Positions 24,861 to 34,900 of a stretch of 64,000 bases of DNA are shown piece after piece. The DNA lies in contig NZ_CP069396.1 of NCBI RefSeq assembly GCF_016887565.1, positions 2,197,001 to 2,261,000 of the forward strand, written 5' to 3'. A program made the translations under genes and the position numbers. The notes under the pieces are model-generated. The model had not been told where the DNA came from. It saw only the letters and a program-made list of their open reading frames with translations, and searched no databases. The stretch is from Archangium violaceum (lineage in GTDB: Bacteria; Myxococcota; Myxococcia; Myxococcales; Myxococcaceae). The stretch's first letter is position 1, and each line of letters begins with the position of its first letter.

Positions 24861-26233
24861 GGCTCGTCCTCCTGGTAGGCCCGGTGCTGGCGCCGCCGCT
24901 CGCTGATGGAGGCCTCGGCCGTCTGCGCCGAGCACACCTCGTACAAGAGGGCGCGCTTGCCCGGGCGCTGGCGGAGGATCCGCCCCAGCCGCTGCACGTG
25001 CTCTCGCACGCTGCCACTCCCACTGAGCACCACGCCCACCCGCGCCTCCGGCACGTCCACGCCCTCGTTGAGTACCCGCGAGGTGAGCAGCACCGGCAGC
25101 TCCCCGCTCGCGAAGGCCGCCAGCAGCGCCTTGCGCTCGGGCACCGGCGTGTGGTGCGTCAGCGCCGGCAGCAGCAGCCTGCGCGCCAGCGTGTACACCG
25201 TCTCGTTGTCGTCGGTGAAGACGATGATGCGGTCCTCGCGGTGCTCCAGCAGCAGGCGCCACAGCACGTCCACCTTCGCGCTCGAGGTGAGGGCGATGCG
25301 CCGCTGCTCCCGGTAGCCCCGGTACGCCGCGCGCCCCTCGTCCGTGCGCTGGCTCTCCGCGAGGAAGCGCGCCCAGCCCTCCGGCACGTCGAAGCGGATG
25401 CCCCGCTGCCGGATGAAGGCCAGGTAGCGCGCCCGCGCCTCGTCGTGCCTCGTCTGCTCGTCGGGCGTCAGCGGCACCTCGATGTGGCGCACCTCGTACG
25501 GGGCCAGGTAGCGCCCCTGCAACTCGCGGATGTCCGTGCGGTGCACCAGCGGCCCCAGCAGCTCCTCGCACACGCGCTCGCCACCGTCCGTGCGCTCCAG
25601 CGTGGCGGTGAGGCCCAGCCGGTACGGCGCCAGCGAGCCCTCCGCGATGAAACGGTAGCTGGGCGCCGGCAGGTGGTGGCACTCGTCGCAGATGAGGAAG
25701 CCGAAGCGGTTGCCGTGGAACTCCGTCTGCATCGCCGCCGAGTCGTACGTCGTCACCGTCAGCGGCTGCCGGTCACTCACTCCGCCTCCCAGCATTCCCA
25801 CCGCGACGCCCAGGTGCCTCGACAGCACTCCCTGCCACTGCGTCATGAGATCCAAGGTGGGCACGACCACCAGCGTGGGCCGCTTCACCCGGGCGATGGC
25901 CAGCACCGCCAGCAGAGTCTTGCCCGCGCCCGTGGGCAGCTCCACCAACCCCCGCCCGCCCGCCTGGTTCCAGGCCTCCAGCGCGGCCCGCTGGTGGGGG
26001 AAGGGCTCGATGGGCTGGGTGAGCACTACCTCCAAGGGCTCGAAGCGCTTCGCCCTGTCCTCGTAGGGCAGGCCCAGCTCGCGCAGCCGCAACACCACCT
26101 CGCGGTAGTGCCGGGCCGCGGCCCGGTACACCCCGGTGCGCGTGTCTCGCTGGAAGAGGGCTCGCAGGGCACCATCCTCCGGAAGCGAGGGCGCAACCAG
26201 GGTGCCGCAGTCGAAGTGGAGCTCGGTCGCCAT
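24854..26233 (-). CDS. XPB/Rad25-like DNA helicase
   Basis: A 459-residue superfamily 2 helicase of XPB type. It has the N-terminal damage-recognition-like segment, then Walker A LPTGAGKT, the DExH box DECHH, GLTATLERTDG (motif III), and in the second RecA domain LLTSRVLNEGVDVPEA and QRLGRILRQRPGKRALLYE (motifs V-VI). XPB unwinds DNA 3'-5' around lesions or promoters. It is followed with a 7-base overlap by the Bax1/DUF790 nuclease gene, the same pair found in archaea. ATG 26233 has no clear ribosome site. Confidence 0.92.
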   Translation of the reverse strand: MATELHFDCGTLVAPSLPEDGALRALFQRDTRTGVYRAAARHYREVVLRLRELGLPYEDRAKRFEPLEVVLTQPIEPFPHQRAALEAWNQAGGRGLVELPTGAGKTLLAVLAIARVKRPTLVVVPTLDLMTQWQGVLSRHLGVAVGMLGGGVSDRQPLTVTTYDSAAMQTEFHGNRFGFLICDECHHLPAPSYRFIAEGSLAPYRLGLTATLERTDGGERVCEELLGPLVHRTDIRELQGRYLAPYEVRHIEVPLTPDEQTRHDEARARYLAFIRQRGIRFDVPEGWARFLAESQRTDEGRAAYRGYREQRRIALTSSAKVDVLWRLLLEHREDRIIVFTDDNETVYTLARRLLLPALTHHTPVPERKALLAAFASGELPVLLTSRVLNEGVDVPEARVGVVLSGSGSVREHVQRLGRILRQRPGKRALLYEVCSAQTAEASISERRRQHRAYQEDEPC

Positions 26234-26527
26234 CGGTGCGAGACGGGAGTAACCCGATCTCCGCGCCAGCGCCAGAGCATGACTTTCGAGGTTGGTTTTT
26301 TGCGTCCAGCAGGCTGTCCAGGGAGGAAACTTGCAGGTGCTTTACCAGCGGAATGCCCCTCATTCGTCCAGGAGTGTACACTCGGCCAGAAGCGGGCCCC
26401 GCGCCAGATTTCCTTCCTACTTCTCGTGTGGTCCAGCGAGGGGGTTCAGGGAAGGCTCGGACGCCTCCTCGCTGGAGCCGAGGCCCTGGTGGTGCCGAAG
26501 GGGAGGGTCTACCCTTCCGGCATCATC

Positions 26528-26938
26528 ATGATGCGCCGCATCGTCATCCTCAGCCCGCACCGCCCTTCCCGGGAGCTGCTCTCGCGCATCCTCGCGGAGC
26601 CGGACCTCTCCGTCGTCGCCATGGCGGACGCGGACGAGGTCCTGGACTCCATCGCCGAGGACGAGCCCGCCCTGGTGGTGGTGGACGCGCGCCGGCCGGA
26701 CGAGGACCACCCGTTGATGCTGGGCCTGCTCAAGCGGCGCCACCCGCGCCAGCCCCTCATCACCCTGGTGCCGGGGCGCCTACGCGTCTTCGACGGCAAC
26801 GAGGAGCGCGTGCGCGACGTGCGCGACGGCTCGGCCGAGGGCCTGCACCAGCTCCTGAGCGAGCTGCAGCGGGCCACGAGGGATCTGCTCGCCCAGCACC
26901 TGCTGCGCATGCTGCGCCCGCCCATCGGCGAGGCCTGA
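26528..26938 (+). CDS. Receiver-like protein, unknown output
   Basis: A 136-residue protein resembling a divergent response-regulator receiver: hydrophobic strand RRIVILS, helix, then VVVDARRPDEDHPLMLGLLKRRHP where D53 could be an acceptor, and LITLVP. The first acidic pair is replaced (SPHRPS), so metal binding is doubtful. A helical tail of about 45 residues follows. It is divergent from the XPB helicase across a 294-base spacer. Adjacent ATGs at 26528 and 26531 are both possible; the GGGGAGGG site is far upstream. Confidence 0.65.
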   Translation: MMRRIVILSPHRPSRELLSRILAEPDLSVVAMADADEVLDSIAEDEPALVVVDARRPDEDHPLMLGLLKRRHPRQPLITLVPGRLRVFDGNEERVRDVRDGSAEGLHQLLSELQRATRDLLAQHLLRMLRPPIGEA

Positions 26939-26953
26939 CGCACCCCGCCCGCG

Positions 26954-27424
26954 TCAGTGGAGCAGGGAGTCGGGGCCCGAGGCGGTCTCGCTCCGGGCGA
27001 CCTTCAAGGGCGCGAGCCGCTCCAGACGCTCCCGGTCCACGCGGGTGCCGCCGGTGGGCAGGAAGAGCCCCTGCTCCGTCCACTCGGGGACGAAGAGGAT
27101 GGGCTCCGCCTCGCCGTTGTACCCGAGCTGGACGAGCTGCTCGTGCTCGAAGGTGCGGCAGTCCTTCGCGCAGCAGGTGAAGGACGCGAGGACGCGGTAG
27201 AGGCCCTCGGCCAGCAGGGGCTCGAGGTTCTCCGCCCAGGCCGCGTCCGGCAGGAGCGTGCCCCGCGAGTGCCAGCGGGCGCGGTTGGAGGCCCAGCCGC
27301 TCGGCAGATAGAGGCCGGGGCCCGGCTCTCCATGGTTGTGGAAGTAGACGAGTCGGCCCGCGGGGATGTCCGTACCGAGCGCTCGGCGTGTCCGGTACAG
27401 CCCGCAGGGAGGAAGGCTGGCCAT
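26954..27424 (-). CDS. Conserved-looking hypothetical protein
   Basis: A 156-residue cytoplasmic protein without signal or membrane segments. It contains YFHNHGEPGPGLYLPSGW near residue 27 and two cysteine pairs in CCAKDC, which could bind a metal. Codon use is typical of the genome. I recognise no family. ATG 27424 lacks a clear ribosome site; the frame is open to 27577 but that extension has poor codon bias. Confidence 0.6.
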   Translation of the reverse strand: MASLPPCGLYRTRRALGTDIPAGRLVYFHNHGEPGPGLYLPSGWASNRARWHSRGTLLPDAAWAENLEPLLAEGLYRVLASFTCCAKDCRTFEHEQLVQLGYNGEAEPILFVPEWTEQGLFLPTGGTRVDRERLERLAPLKVARSETASGPDSLLH

Positions 27425-27801
27425 GGGCGGGGTTGTAACGTGGGTAGGGAAGGTTTTTCCCACCCTCTCGCATCCCCTTTCCGCCTCGCCTGCGCCGGCC
27501 CCGGGAGTTTTTTCCGGGCCCCGGCGCGCGCGGACCTGCCCCACGGGACGAGTTGGCTCCCAAGCTCCTGGAATCACGAGATTTCATCCCCTACGCGGGC
27601 TTCGGCACGACTCGTGCTGATGCATCGGTGCGCAGGACGGGGCGGTATCGCGGGACGGGGTGGGGCGGGTTGGGTTGAGCGGTGCCGTGGGGTGCCTCGC
27701 GGCGGGGCGGCGGTGAAGGGGTGGGGGATGGATGGGCCGCCCGCCGTGAGGTGAAGGGGTGGGGGAGGGCGATGGGGCGCCCGGTGCGGAGCCCGGCCGG
27801 G
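27425..27801. other. 377-base spacer with G-rich direct repeats
   Basis: No convincing gene. The right-hand half is extremely G-rich on the plus strand, holding two imperfect direct repeats (separate entry) next to a perfect hairpin at the hydrolase stop. The left part contains a CCCACC/GGTTTTTCCC stretch near 27445-27465 that could be a weak promoter patch for the minus-strand hypothetical gene. Confidence 0.4.
27712..27783. repeat. Two imperfect G-rich direct repeats
   Basis: Copies begin at 27712 and 27750 with the identical 17 bases GGTGAAGGGGTGGGGGA and end in similar GGGC(C/G)GCCCG segments, giving a period of 38 bases. The plus strand has several G-runs that might form a G-quadruplex; this is inference from composition. 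Confidence 0.6.
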
Positions 27802-27816
27802 TCACCCCGGCCGGGC
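27791..27816 (-). terminator. Hairpin with the hydrolase stop codon in its loop
   Basis: A perfect 11-base inverted repeat, GCCCGGCCGGG-N4-CCCGGCCGGGC. On the minus strand the TGA of the YheT-like hydrolase forms the loop. No T-run follows, so it may act as an mRNA 3' stabiliser rather than a classic intrinsic terminator. Confidence 0.5.
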
Positions 27817-28788
27817 GCCCGCATTGCGGGAGGAGAGGAAGGCCAGCATCTCCGCCTCGCCCCAGAAGGACGGGGAGAAGGCGCTCGCGGCGACGAAGCC
27901 CACGTGGCCACCGTGCTCGGTGACGACGAGGTGCAGGTGGGGGTTGGCGGACACGTCCCGCGGGTGGGTGGCGGCGGGAATCATCGGGTCGTCCTTGGCG
28001 CTCAGCAGCAGGGTGGGGCGGCGGATGGCGTGGAGGCGGGGACCCGAGGAGGCCTCGGCGTAGTAGTGGGTGGCGTCGCGGAAGCCGTGGAGCGGGGCGG
28101 TGACGGAGTCGTCGAAGCCGCGGATGGTGCGCGCGCGCTCCATGGCCTGGCCGTCGAAGGCACCGGGGAAGCGGCGGAGCTTCTCGCGCGCCTTGGCCTT
28201 GAGGGTGCGCAGGAAGCGCTCGCGGTAGAGGCGCTGGAAGGGGCCGGGTCCATCCAGCGTGTCCGCGCAGACGCCCAGGTCATAGGGCGCGCTCATGGCG
28301 GCGGCGGCGTCCACGGGGGAGTGGTCCCCCGTCTCCTCCAATAACCGCAGCAGCACGTTGGCGCCGAGCGAGAAGCCCACCGCGTAGAGCGGGCCGGTGA
28401 GGCGCTGGCGCAGGTGCTTCATCACCGAGAGCGCATCGCCGATGTCCCCCGAGTGGTAGGAGCGGGCGAGCCGGTTGGGCTCTCCGCTGCAGGAGCGGAA
28501 GTTGATGGCGGTGGCGCCCCAGCCGCGCTCGGCGGCGCCGCGGAGGATGGCGGTGATGTAGCCGGCGCGCGAGGAGCCCTCCAGGCCATGGAGGGTGACG
28601 ACGTGGGGGGCGCCCGTGACACCGTCGAAGGAGTCGAGGTCGACGAAGTCTCCGTCGGGCAGCTCCCAGCGCTCGCGCTTCAGGGCGGGAGCGTGCGTGG
28701 GGCGCACGAGCGAGGCGTAGATGGTCTGCGCGTGCGGAGAGGCGAGGCCGCGCGCGGGGGCGAAGGGCTCGGAGGGCTGGAAGGGCAC
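27802..28788 (-). CDS. YheT-like alpha/beta hydrolase
   Basis: A 328-residue alpha/beta hydrolase of the YheT/ABHD1-3 group. Evidence: VVTLHGLEGSSRAGY near residue 60, the nucleophile elbow VGFSLGAN (Ser) around 140, an acid in SAKDDPMIP and the His in HGGHVGF near the end. Relatives act as esterases or lipases on unknown lipids. The start is GTG 28788 (the frame is open much further, but the next gene ends at 28802). It is third in a minus-strand run GNAT - cysteine-cluster protein - hydrolase. Its stop lies in a strong hairpin. Confidence 0.87.
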   Translation of the reverse strand: MPFQPSEPFAPARGLASPHAQTIYASLVRPTHAPALKRERWELPDGDFVDLDSFDGVTGAPHVVTLHGLEGSSRAGYITAILRGAAERGWGATAINFRSCSGEPNRLARSYHSGDIGDALSVMKHLRQRLTGPLYAVGFSLGANVLLRLLEETGDHSPVDAAAAMSAPYDLGVCADTLDGPGPFQRLYRERFLRTLKAKAREKLRRFPGAFDGQAMERARTIRGFDDSVTAPLHGFRDATHYYAEASSGPRLHAIRRPTLLLSAKDDPMIPAATHPRDVSANPHLHLVVTEHGGHVGFVAASAFSPSFWGEAEMLAFLSSRNAGARPG

Positions 28789-28801
28789 GGCCCGGGGGAT
28801 A

Positions 28802-29092
28802 TCACCCGGAGCGGGCCTTCCGCATGGAGGAACAGCCGCGCTGGCGGATGGACTCGGCCTCGTCCGTGAGCCCGAAGAGGGCGAGGTACTTCTGGACGCG
28901 CTCCTCGAGCGTGGGGGCCTCGATGAGGTGGCAGACCTCGTCGGCCGCGTAGTCGCGGCACACCTGGGGCCGCCGCTCGTACACCGAGCACAGGTTGTCG
29001 GCGGTGAGGTGGGGGCAGCGCATGCCCAGGGGCTTGTCGAGGGCGGCGATGTCCGGCGCCACGCAGCAGGCGCCACAGCGGGTGCAGTCCAT
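28802..29092 (-). CDS. YkgJ-family cysteine-cluster protein
   Basis: A 96-residue YkgJ/UPF0153-type protein with the Cys pattern CTRCGACC...CPHL...C...RRPQVCRDY, predicted to bind Zn or an Fe-S cluster. ATG 29092 has AGGA seven bases upstream. It lies between the GNAT gene (19-base gap) and the YheT-like hydrolase (13-base gap) on the same strand. The exact role of the family is unsettled. Confidence 0.88.
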   Translation of the reverse strand: MDCTRCGACCVAPDIAALDKPLGMRCPHLTADNLCSVYERRPQVCRDYAADEVCHLIEAPTLEERVQKYLALFGLTDEAESIRQRGCSSMRKARSG

Positions 29093-29111
29093 GGCCCATC
29101 CTAACGGGTCG

Positions 29112-30065
29112 TCAGACCCAGAGCCCTCGCGGCACGGGGAGGAGGGCCGGCGGGTGCACGTCCGGGCGGAGGGGCCGCACCATGGGCAGCGAGCCGTCGC
29201 GGGCAATACGGGTGGCGCCGGCCACGAGCGGCAGGAGCGAGGCATTCCCGGGCTCCTCCCAGAGGACGACCCGGGACAGGCCCGCGCGGTGAGCCTCGCG
29301 CCGGGCCGCTTCGAGGAGGGCGATGGCCTCGGCGGGCGAGCGGGCGTCGAACATCAACACCGTCAGCTCGGCGCTCCGGCCCACGAGTCCCCAGAGGGCG
29401 GTGGAGCCGCCCACGGTGGCGCCAGCGGATTGGGGGAGCGAGCAGCCGAGGTGCTCGACGTAGATGCGCCCGCGCTCGAGGTGCCAGTCGAGCTGGGTGG
29501 GAGTGGGCCAGAAGAAGAAGGGCAGCTCGGGGCGGCGCATGCGGTCGAGGGCCGGGCCGAGGTCCGACTCCCGCAGGAGCGAGTCCACCGTCTCGCCGGG
29601 CGCCCCCGGGGAGGGAGCGAGGTGCCAGTCCCAGGCGGGGAGCTCGCGGTAGCCGGAGCGCGCGTAGAGGCGGGGGCCCACGTCGGAGAAGAGGAGGGCG
29701 GCGTGGGCGCGAGGCTGGCGCTCCAGCTCGGCGGCGAGCAGGTCCATGAGGCGGGTGGCATGGCCGTGGCCGCGCAGACGCTCCTCGGTGAAGACGCTGG
29801 CGATGGCGAAGGAGTCTCCCGGGAGGAGCGCACCGCCGGGAGCGCGCTGGAAGCTGCCGGTGCGGAACGTCTCGCAGGAGGCGAGCACGGCGCCATCGTC
29901 GGCGCACAGCAACCAGGTGCGCATGTCGGCGCGGGCCCAGGGGTGTGCGCGCAGACGAAGCTCCCGGGAGAGGTAGCCCTCGAGGGTGAGGAGCCTGCCC
30001 CATTCGGAGTACGTGAGCGCATCAAGCTGGAGCTTCTGTGCGTCGGAGGCGGGGACGAGGTGCAT
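29112..30065 (-). CDS. GNAT-family acetyltransferase
   Basis: A 317-residue protein whose N-terminal half is a GNAT fold: substrate strands up to ~90, then ASVFTEERLRGHGHATRLMDLL, where RLRGHGHA is the acetyl-CoA pyrophosphate loop. The C-terminal ~150 residues form a second, weaker domain (LTVLMFDARSPAEAIALL), perhaps a degenerate GNAT repeat. The acceptor is unknown. The purine-rich arm of a dispersed palindrome (30076-30108) lies directly upstream of ATG 30065 and seems to supply its ribosome site. Confidence 0.83.
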   Translation of the reverse strand: MHLVPASDAQKLQLDALTYSEWGRLLTLEGYLSRELRLRAHPWARADMRTWLLCADDGAVLASCETFRTGSFQRAPGGALLPGDSFAIASVFTEERLRGHGHATRLMDLLAAELERQPRAHAALLFSDVGPRLYARSGYRELPAWDWHLAPSPGAPGETVDSLLRESDLGPALDRMRRPELPFFFWPTPTQLDWHLERGRIYVEHLGCSLPQSAGATVGGSTALWGLVGRSAELTVLMFDARSPAEAIALLEAARREAHRAGLSRVVLWEEPGNASLLPLVAGATRIARDGSLPMVRPLRPDVHPPALLPVPRGLWV

Positions 30066-30075
30066 GGGGTGCGCT

Positions 30076-30108
30076 CCCTCTCCCTCTGGGAGAGGGCCGG
30101 GGTGAGGG
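30076..30108. repeat. Dispersed palindrome, copy 1
   Basis: CCCTCTCCC-N3-GGGAGAGGG plus a GGGGTGAGGG-type tail (read on the plus strand). Sister copies lie at 49108-49140 and 54838-54872. This copy sits 10 bases upstream of the GNAT start codon, and its GGGAGAGGG arm resembles a Shine-Dalgarno sequence there. Confidence 0.8.
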
Positions 30109-30146
30109 TCGTCGGAAGGGAGCGAGCTCCCGCCCGCAAATGAAAC

Positions 30147-30176
30147 GCGGCGCCGGGGAAGGGTCCACGGCGCCGC
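30147..30176 (-). terminator. Intrinsic terminator of the act-cox operon
   Basis: A perfect 9-base stem, GCGGCGCCG / CGGCGCCGC, with a 12-base loop. It lies 27 bases after the subunit IV stop. On the minus strand it is followed by the T-rich run GTTTCATTT, as expected of a Rho-independent terminator. Confidence 0.7.
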
Positions 30177-30202
30177 GAGGGGAACGTCGAGTCGGCGGAA
30201 AC

Positions 30203-30631
30203 CTACTTCGGGTTGGTGCCGGGCGACTTCAGCCCACCGCCGTAGCGGCCGGCCTGGCCGGTCTCCACGGGGAAGTTCGTGATCAGGGAGCCCGAGGGCC
30301 GGGTGGGGAGGAAGCGGGTGCCCACGTCGAAGAGCGTGAACAACAGCAACAGCACCACGAACAGCATGGACGTGGCGAACACCAGCCGGTTGGCGCCCTT
30401 GTGCTCGGCCAAGTGCATGAAATACAGCGCCACGAGCGCGCCCTTGACGGAGGCGATCACCAGGGCGAGCAGCAGGCCGAACTGCGGCAGGTGCATGCGG
30501 CCGGTGAACACCGTGACGACGGTGAGCACCATGAGGGCGCCCCAGACCAGGAGGTACCGGCCCGGTCCGGAGTGGTGCTCCCCACGCATCTCTTGGGTTT
30601 CCTTGAATGACTCATTGGCCATCGCGGACAT
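30203..30631 (-). CDS. coxD: Cytochrome c oxidase subunit IV (prokaryotic type)
   Basis: A 142-residue protein with three membrane helices and the prokaryotic COX4 pattern (WGALMVLTVVTVFTG, SVKGALVALYFMHL, LFVVLLLLFTLFDV). It is the small accessory subunit of the caa3 oxidase and the last gene of the 12-gene operon, followed by a hairpin terminator. A second in-frame ATG at 30622 is possible. The gap to subunit III is 15 bases. Confidence 0.9.
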   Translation of the reverse strand: MSAMANESFKETQEMRGEHHSGPGRYLLVWGALMVLTVVTVFTGRMHLPQFGLLLALVIASVKGALVALYFMHLAEHKGANRLVFATSMLFVVLLLLFTLFDVGTRFLPTRPSGSLITNFPVETGQAGRYGGGLKSPGTNPK

Positions 30632-30646
30632 GTGCGAGGAGCTCCC

Positions 30647-31301
30647 TTAGATGAGGTACAGCATGGGGAAGAGGAAGATCCACACCAGGTCGACGAGGTG
30701 CCAGTACATGCTGCCCAGCTCGACCGCGGTGTAGTTGCTGTGGTTGAACTCGTTCCTCATCGCCTTGAGGGTGACCCAGCCCAGGACGATCATGCCGATG
30801 ATGACGTGGAAGGCGTGCAGGCCCGTCGAGAGGAAGTAGATGGTGAAGTACATCGACACGCCGGGCAGCTGGATCTTGTCGTAGGCGTAGTAGGGGCCCG
30901 GCAGCTGGTGCACGTGGAACTTGTGGGAGTACTCGAAGTACTTGATGACGAGGAAGCCCAGCGCCATGAGGATGGTGAGGACGAACATCCACACCACCTG
31001 CTTGTTCTGCCCCTCCTTGGCGTAGTGCACCGCCATGGCGGCGGTGAACGAGGAGGTGATGAGCACCAGGGTGTTGATGGTGCCCATCGTCAGATCGAGC
31101 TCGCGGCTGGCGGCGGCGAACGCATCCGGGAAGGCGAAGCGGTAGTTCGCGTAGCAGACGAACAGGCCGGCGAAGAGCAGGATTTCAGTGGCCAGGAACA
31201 GCCACATGCCCAGGCGGGCCGCATGGTCCTGCACCTCGCGCGAGGCGAAGTGCGCCGCCACGTGCGGCACGTGCGGGGCGCCGGGGGTACCGGCGACGGA
31301 G

Positions 31302-31312
<11 letters not shown>
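30647..31312 (-). CDS. coxC: Cytochrome c oxidase subunit III
   Basis: A 221-residue, about 5-helix heme-copper oxidase subunit III. Visible family runs: [32 protein letters not shown] and [14 protein letters not shown]. The short form lacks the first two helices of the mitochondrial type, as is usual for bacterial SoxM-like enzymes. Subunit III stabilises subunit I during turnover. Its start overlaps the subunit I gene by 11 bases. Confidence 0.95.
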
Positions 31313-32958
<1,646 letters not shown>

Positions 32959-32975
<17 letters not shown>

Positions 32976-34008
32976 AGACAGGTCCTTGAGAGGAAGCGCC
33001 GGTGCGGATGTCCGGGGTGCGCAGGGTCTTGATGTACTCGACGATGGCCGCCGTCTGGGGCCCCGTCAGCTTGCCCTGGAAGGTGGGCATGACGTTGGGG
33101 AAGCCGGACGTGAGGTGGGCTCCCGGGTCCATCATGGACTGGGTGATGTAGGCCTCGTCCACGCGCAGGCTCATGCCGTCCTGCAGCGTCTCCTGCTTGC
33201 CGTACAGTCCGAGGAACGTCGGGCCGATGTGCGGCTCGCCATTGACGGTGTGGCACTTGAAGCAGCCCACCTCGGCCGCCACCTTCTGACCCTGCTCCGC
33301 CATGCGGGCCGGCTGCGGCACCAGGCTCAGGTCCGCCAGGGCGTCCTGACGGTTCTGCAGGCTGCCCTTGCGCTGCTCCTTCACCCACGCGTCCCACTCC
33401 TCGGGGGCCAGCACCACCACCTCACCCAGCATCTTCGAGTGGGAGAGGCCGCAGTACTCGGTGCACAGAATCTGGTACGTGCCGGGCTTGGTGGCCTCGA
33501 ACCAGGTCTGCGTGTAGCGGCCCGGCACCGCGTCCATCTTGATGCGGAAGGAGGGCACGAAGAAGGAGTGGATGACGTCGCGCGAGGTGATGAGCAGGCG
33601 CACCGGGCGGTTGGCCGGCACGTGCAGCACGTTCACGCCGTTGGGGCCCTCCGGGTAGGAGAACTTCCACATCCACTGCTTGCCCATGACGTAGACGTCC
33701 ATCGCGTCCTTGGGCGGCGTGGAGACGAACACGAAGTCCCGGAAGCCGATGACGAACCAGGTGAGGAAGAAGAGCAGCGGCAGCGAGACGAAGAGGAACT
33801 CCGTCTTCACCGACGGCACCACGTACTCGGTCGTCTGGGTGGGAGAGCGCCGGCGGTAGCGGAAGAAGAAGAACACCGCCGCCGTGCCCACGGCGAACGA
33901 CATCAGCATCGTCACGCCGACGACGAAGTAGTGCAGGTTGTCCACCCGCTCCGCGAAGGTCGACGCCTGCTCCGGAAGGAACAGGATGTTGTTCAGCAAC
34001 TCGTTCAT
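32959..34008 (-). CDS. coxB: Cytochrome c oxidase subunit II with fused cytochrome c (caa3)
   Basis: A 349-residue subunit II: two N-terminal membrane helices, a cupredoxin domain holding Cu-A (His in DVIHSFFVP; Cys, Glu, Cys, His, Met in CTEYCGLSHSKM), then a C-terminal cytochrome c domain with heme motif CFKCH and a Met ligand likely in NVMPTF. The fusion defines a caa3 oxidase, which takes electrons directly from a partner complex, here alternative complex III. ATG 34008 overlaps the sco stop (ATGA). Confidence 0.95.
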
Positions 34009-34880
34009 GCTGCTGCGCCTTTCTTCAGCTCACGCCTCCAGTAGTAGGCGAGCATGGTCGCGAGCGCGGCGAAGACCATGAGCGAGCCTATCCGGAGGAA
34101 TCCAAAGATGTAGAAGCCGTACCGCCGGGTGGCGGTGTCATACTTGAAGCAGGTGAGGATGACGCGATCCAAGCTGGTACCCACGCGGCCACCCGCCGCC
34201 TCCACCAGGGCCAGCTTCATGTCCTGGACCCGGAAGGACGTGCCATAGAGGTAGCGCGAGATGGAGCCCTCCGGCGTCAGCACCATGACCACCGCGGGGT
34301 GCACGTACTGCTGGGTGCTGGCGTCGTAGGAGTACTTGAAGCCCACCGCGTCCGCCAACAGCCGGATGTTGTCCTCGGTGCCGGTGAGGAAGTGCCAGGG
34401 CGCCGTCTCCGGCAGCCCCATGGACTGCAGGTGCCGCCGCCGCCGCTCCAGGCTCTGCGCCGGCGTGTCCTTCGGGTCGATGCTGACCGTCACCGCCTCG
34501 TAGTCCTTGCCCAGCTCGAGCCCCAGCTCGCGCATGTTGCGGATCTGCTCGTTGATGACGAGGTTACAGAGCAGCGGGCAGTTGTAATACACGAGCGTCA
34601 GCAGCACCGGCCGGGTCCGGGGCAGCACGTCGCGCAGCTGCACGGGCTTGCCCAGGGCGTCGGTGAACCGGGACTCCAGCGCGACGAGCTCGCCCAGGTG
34701 CTCCTCCACGTCCACGCCGCGCACCTGCGGCGGCGTGTCGGACTGGGCGTCGATGATGCTCTGCGGTGTCCTGCCTCCGCCCGGGAGGGCGTACGCCGGC
34801 ATCCCGGCACCCAGCGCCAGGAGCAGCGCGGCCATCCCGGCGCGCAGAGACAGGGAAGAGGAGGGAGGGGTGGACATCAT
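34005..34880 (-). CDS. sco: SCO1/SenC-family copper chaperone
   Basis: A 291-residue Sco protein that delivers copper to the Cu-A site of subunit II. It has a signal-like N-terminal segment (GMAALLLALGAGMPAYA), the thioredoxin fold with the copper motif NCPLLC (C-x3-C) and the distal His in YVHPAVV. An additional C-terminal membrane helix (FLRIGSLMVFAALATMLAYYW) anchors it, which fits a dual-anchored or membrane-tethered form. It sits between the act and cox parts of the operon and is coupled to coxB. Confidence 0.93.
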   Translation of the reverse strand: MMSTPPSSSLSLRAGMAALLLALGAGMPAYALPGGGRTPQSIIDAQSDTPPQVRGVDVEEHLGELVALESRFTDALGKPVQLRDVLPRTRPVLLTLVYYNCPLLCNLVINEQIRNMRELGLELGKDYEAVTVSIDPKDTPAQSLERRRRHLQSMGLPETAPWHFLTGTEDNIRLLADAVGFKYSYDASTQQYVHPAVVMVLTPEGSISRYLYGTSFRVQDMKLALVEAAGGRVGTSLDRVILTCFKYDTATRRYGFYIFGFLRIGSLMVFAALATMLAYYWRRELKKGAAA

Positions 34881-34900
34881 GATGCTTCTCTACCGCGAAA

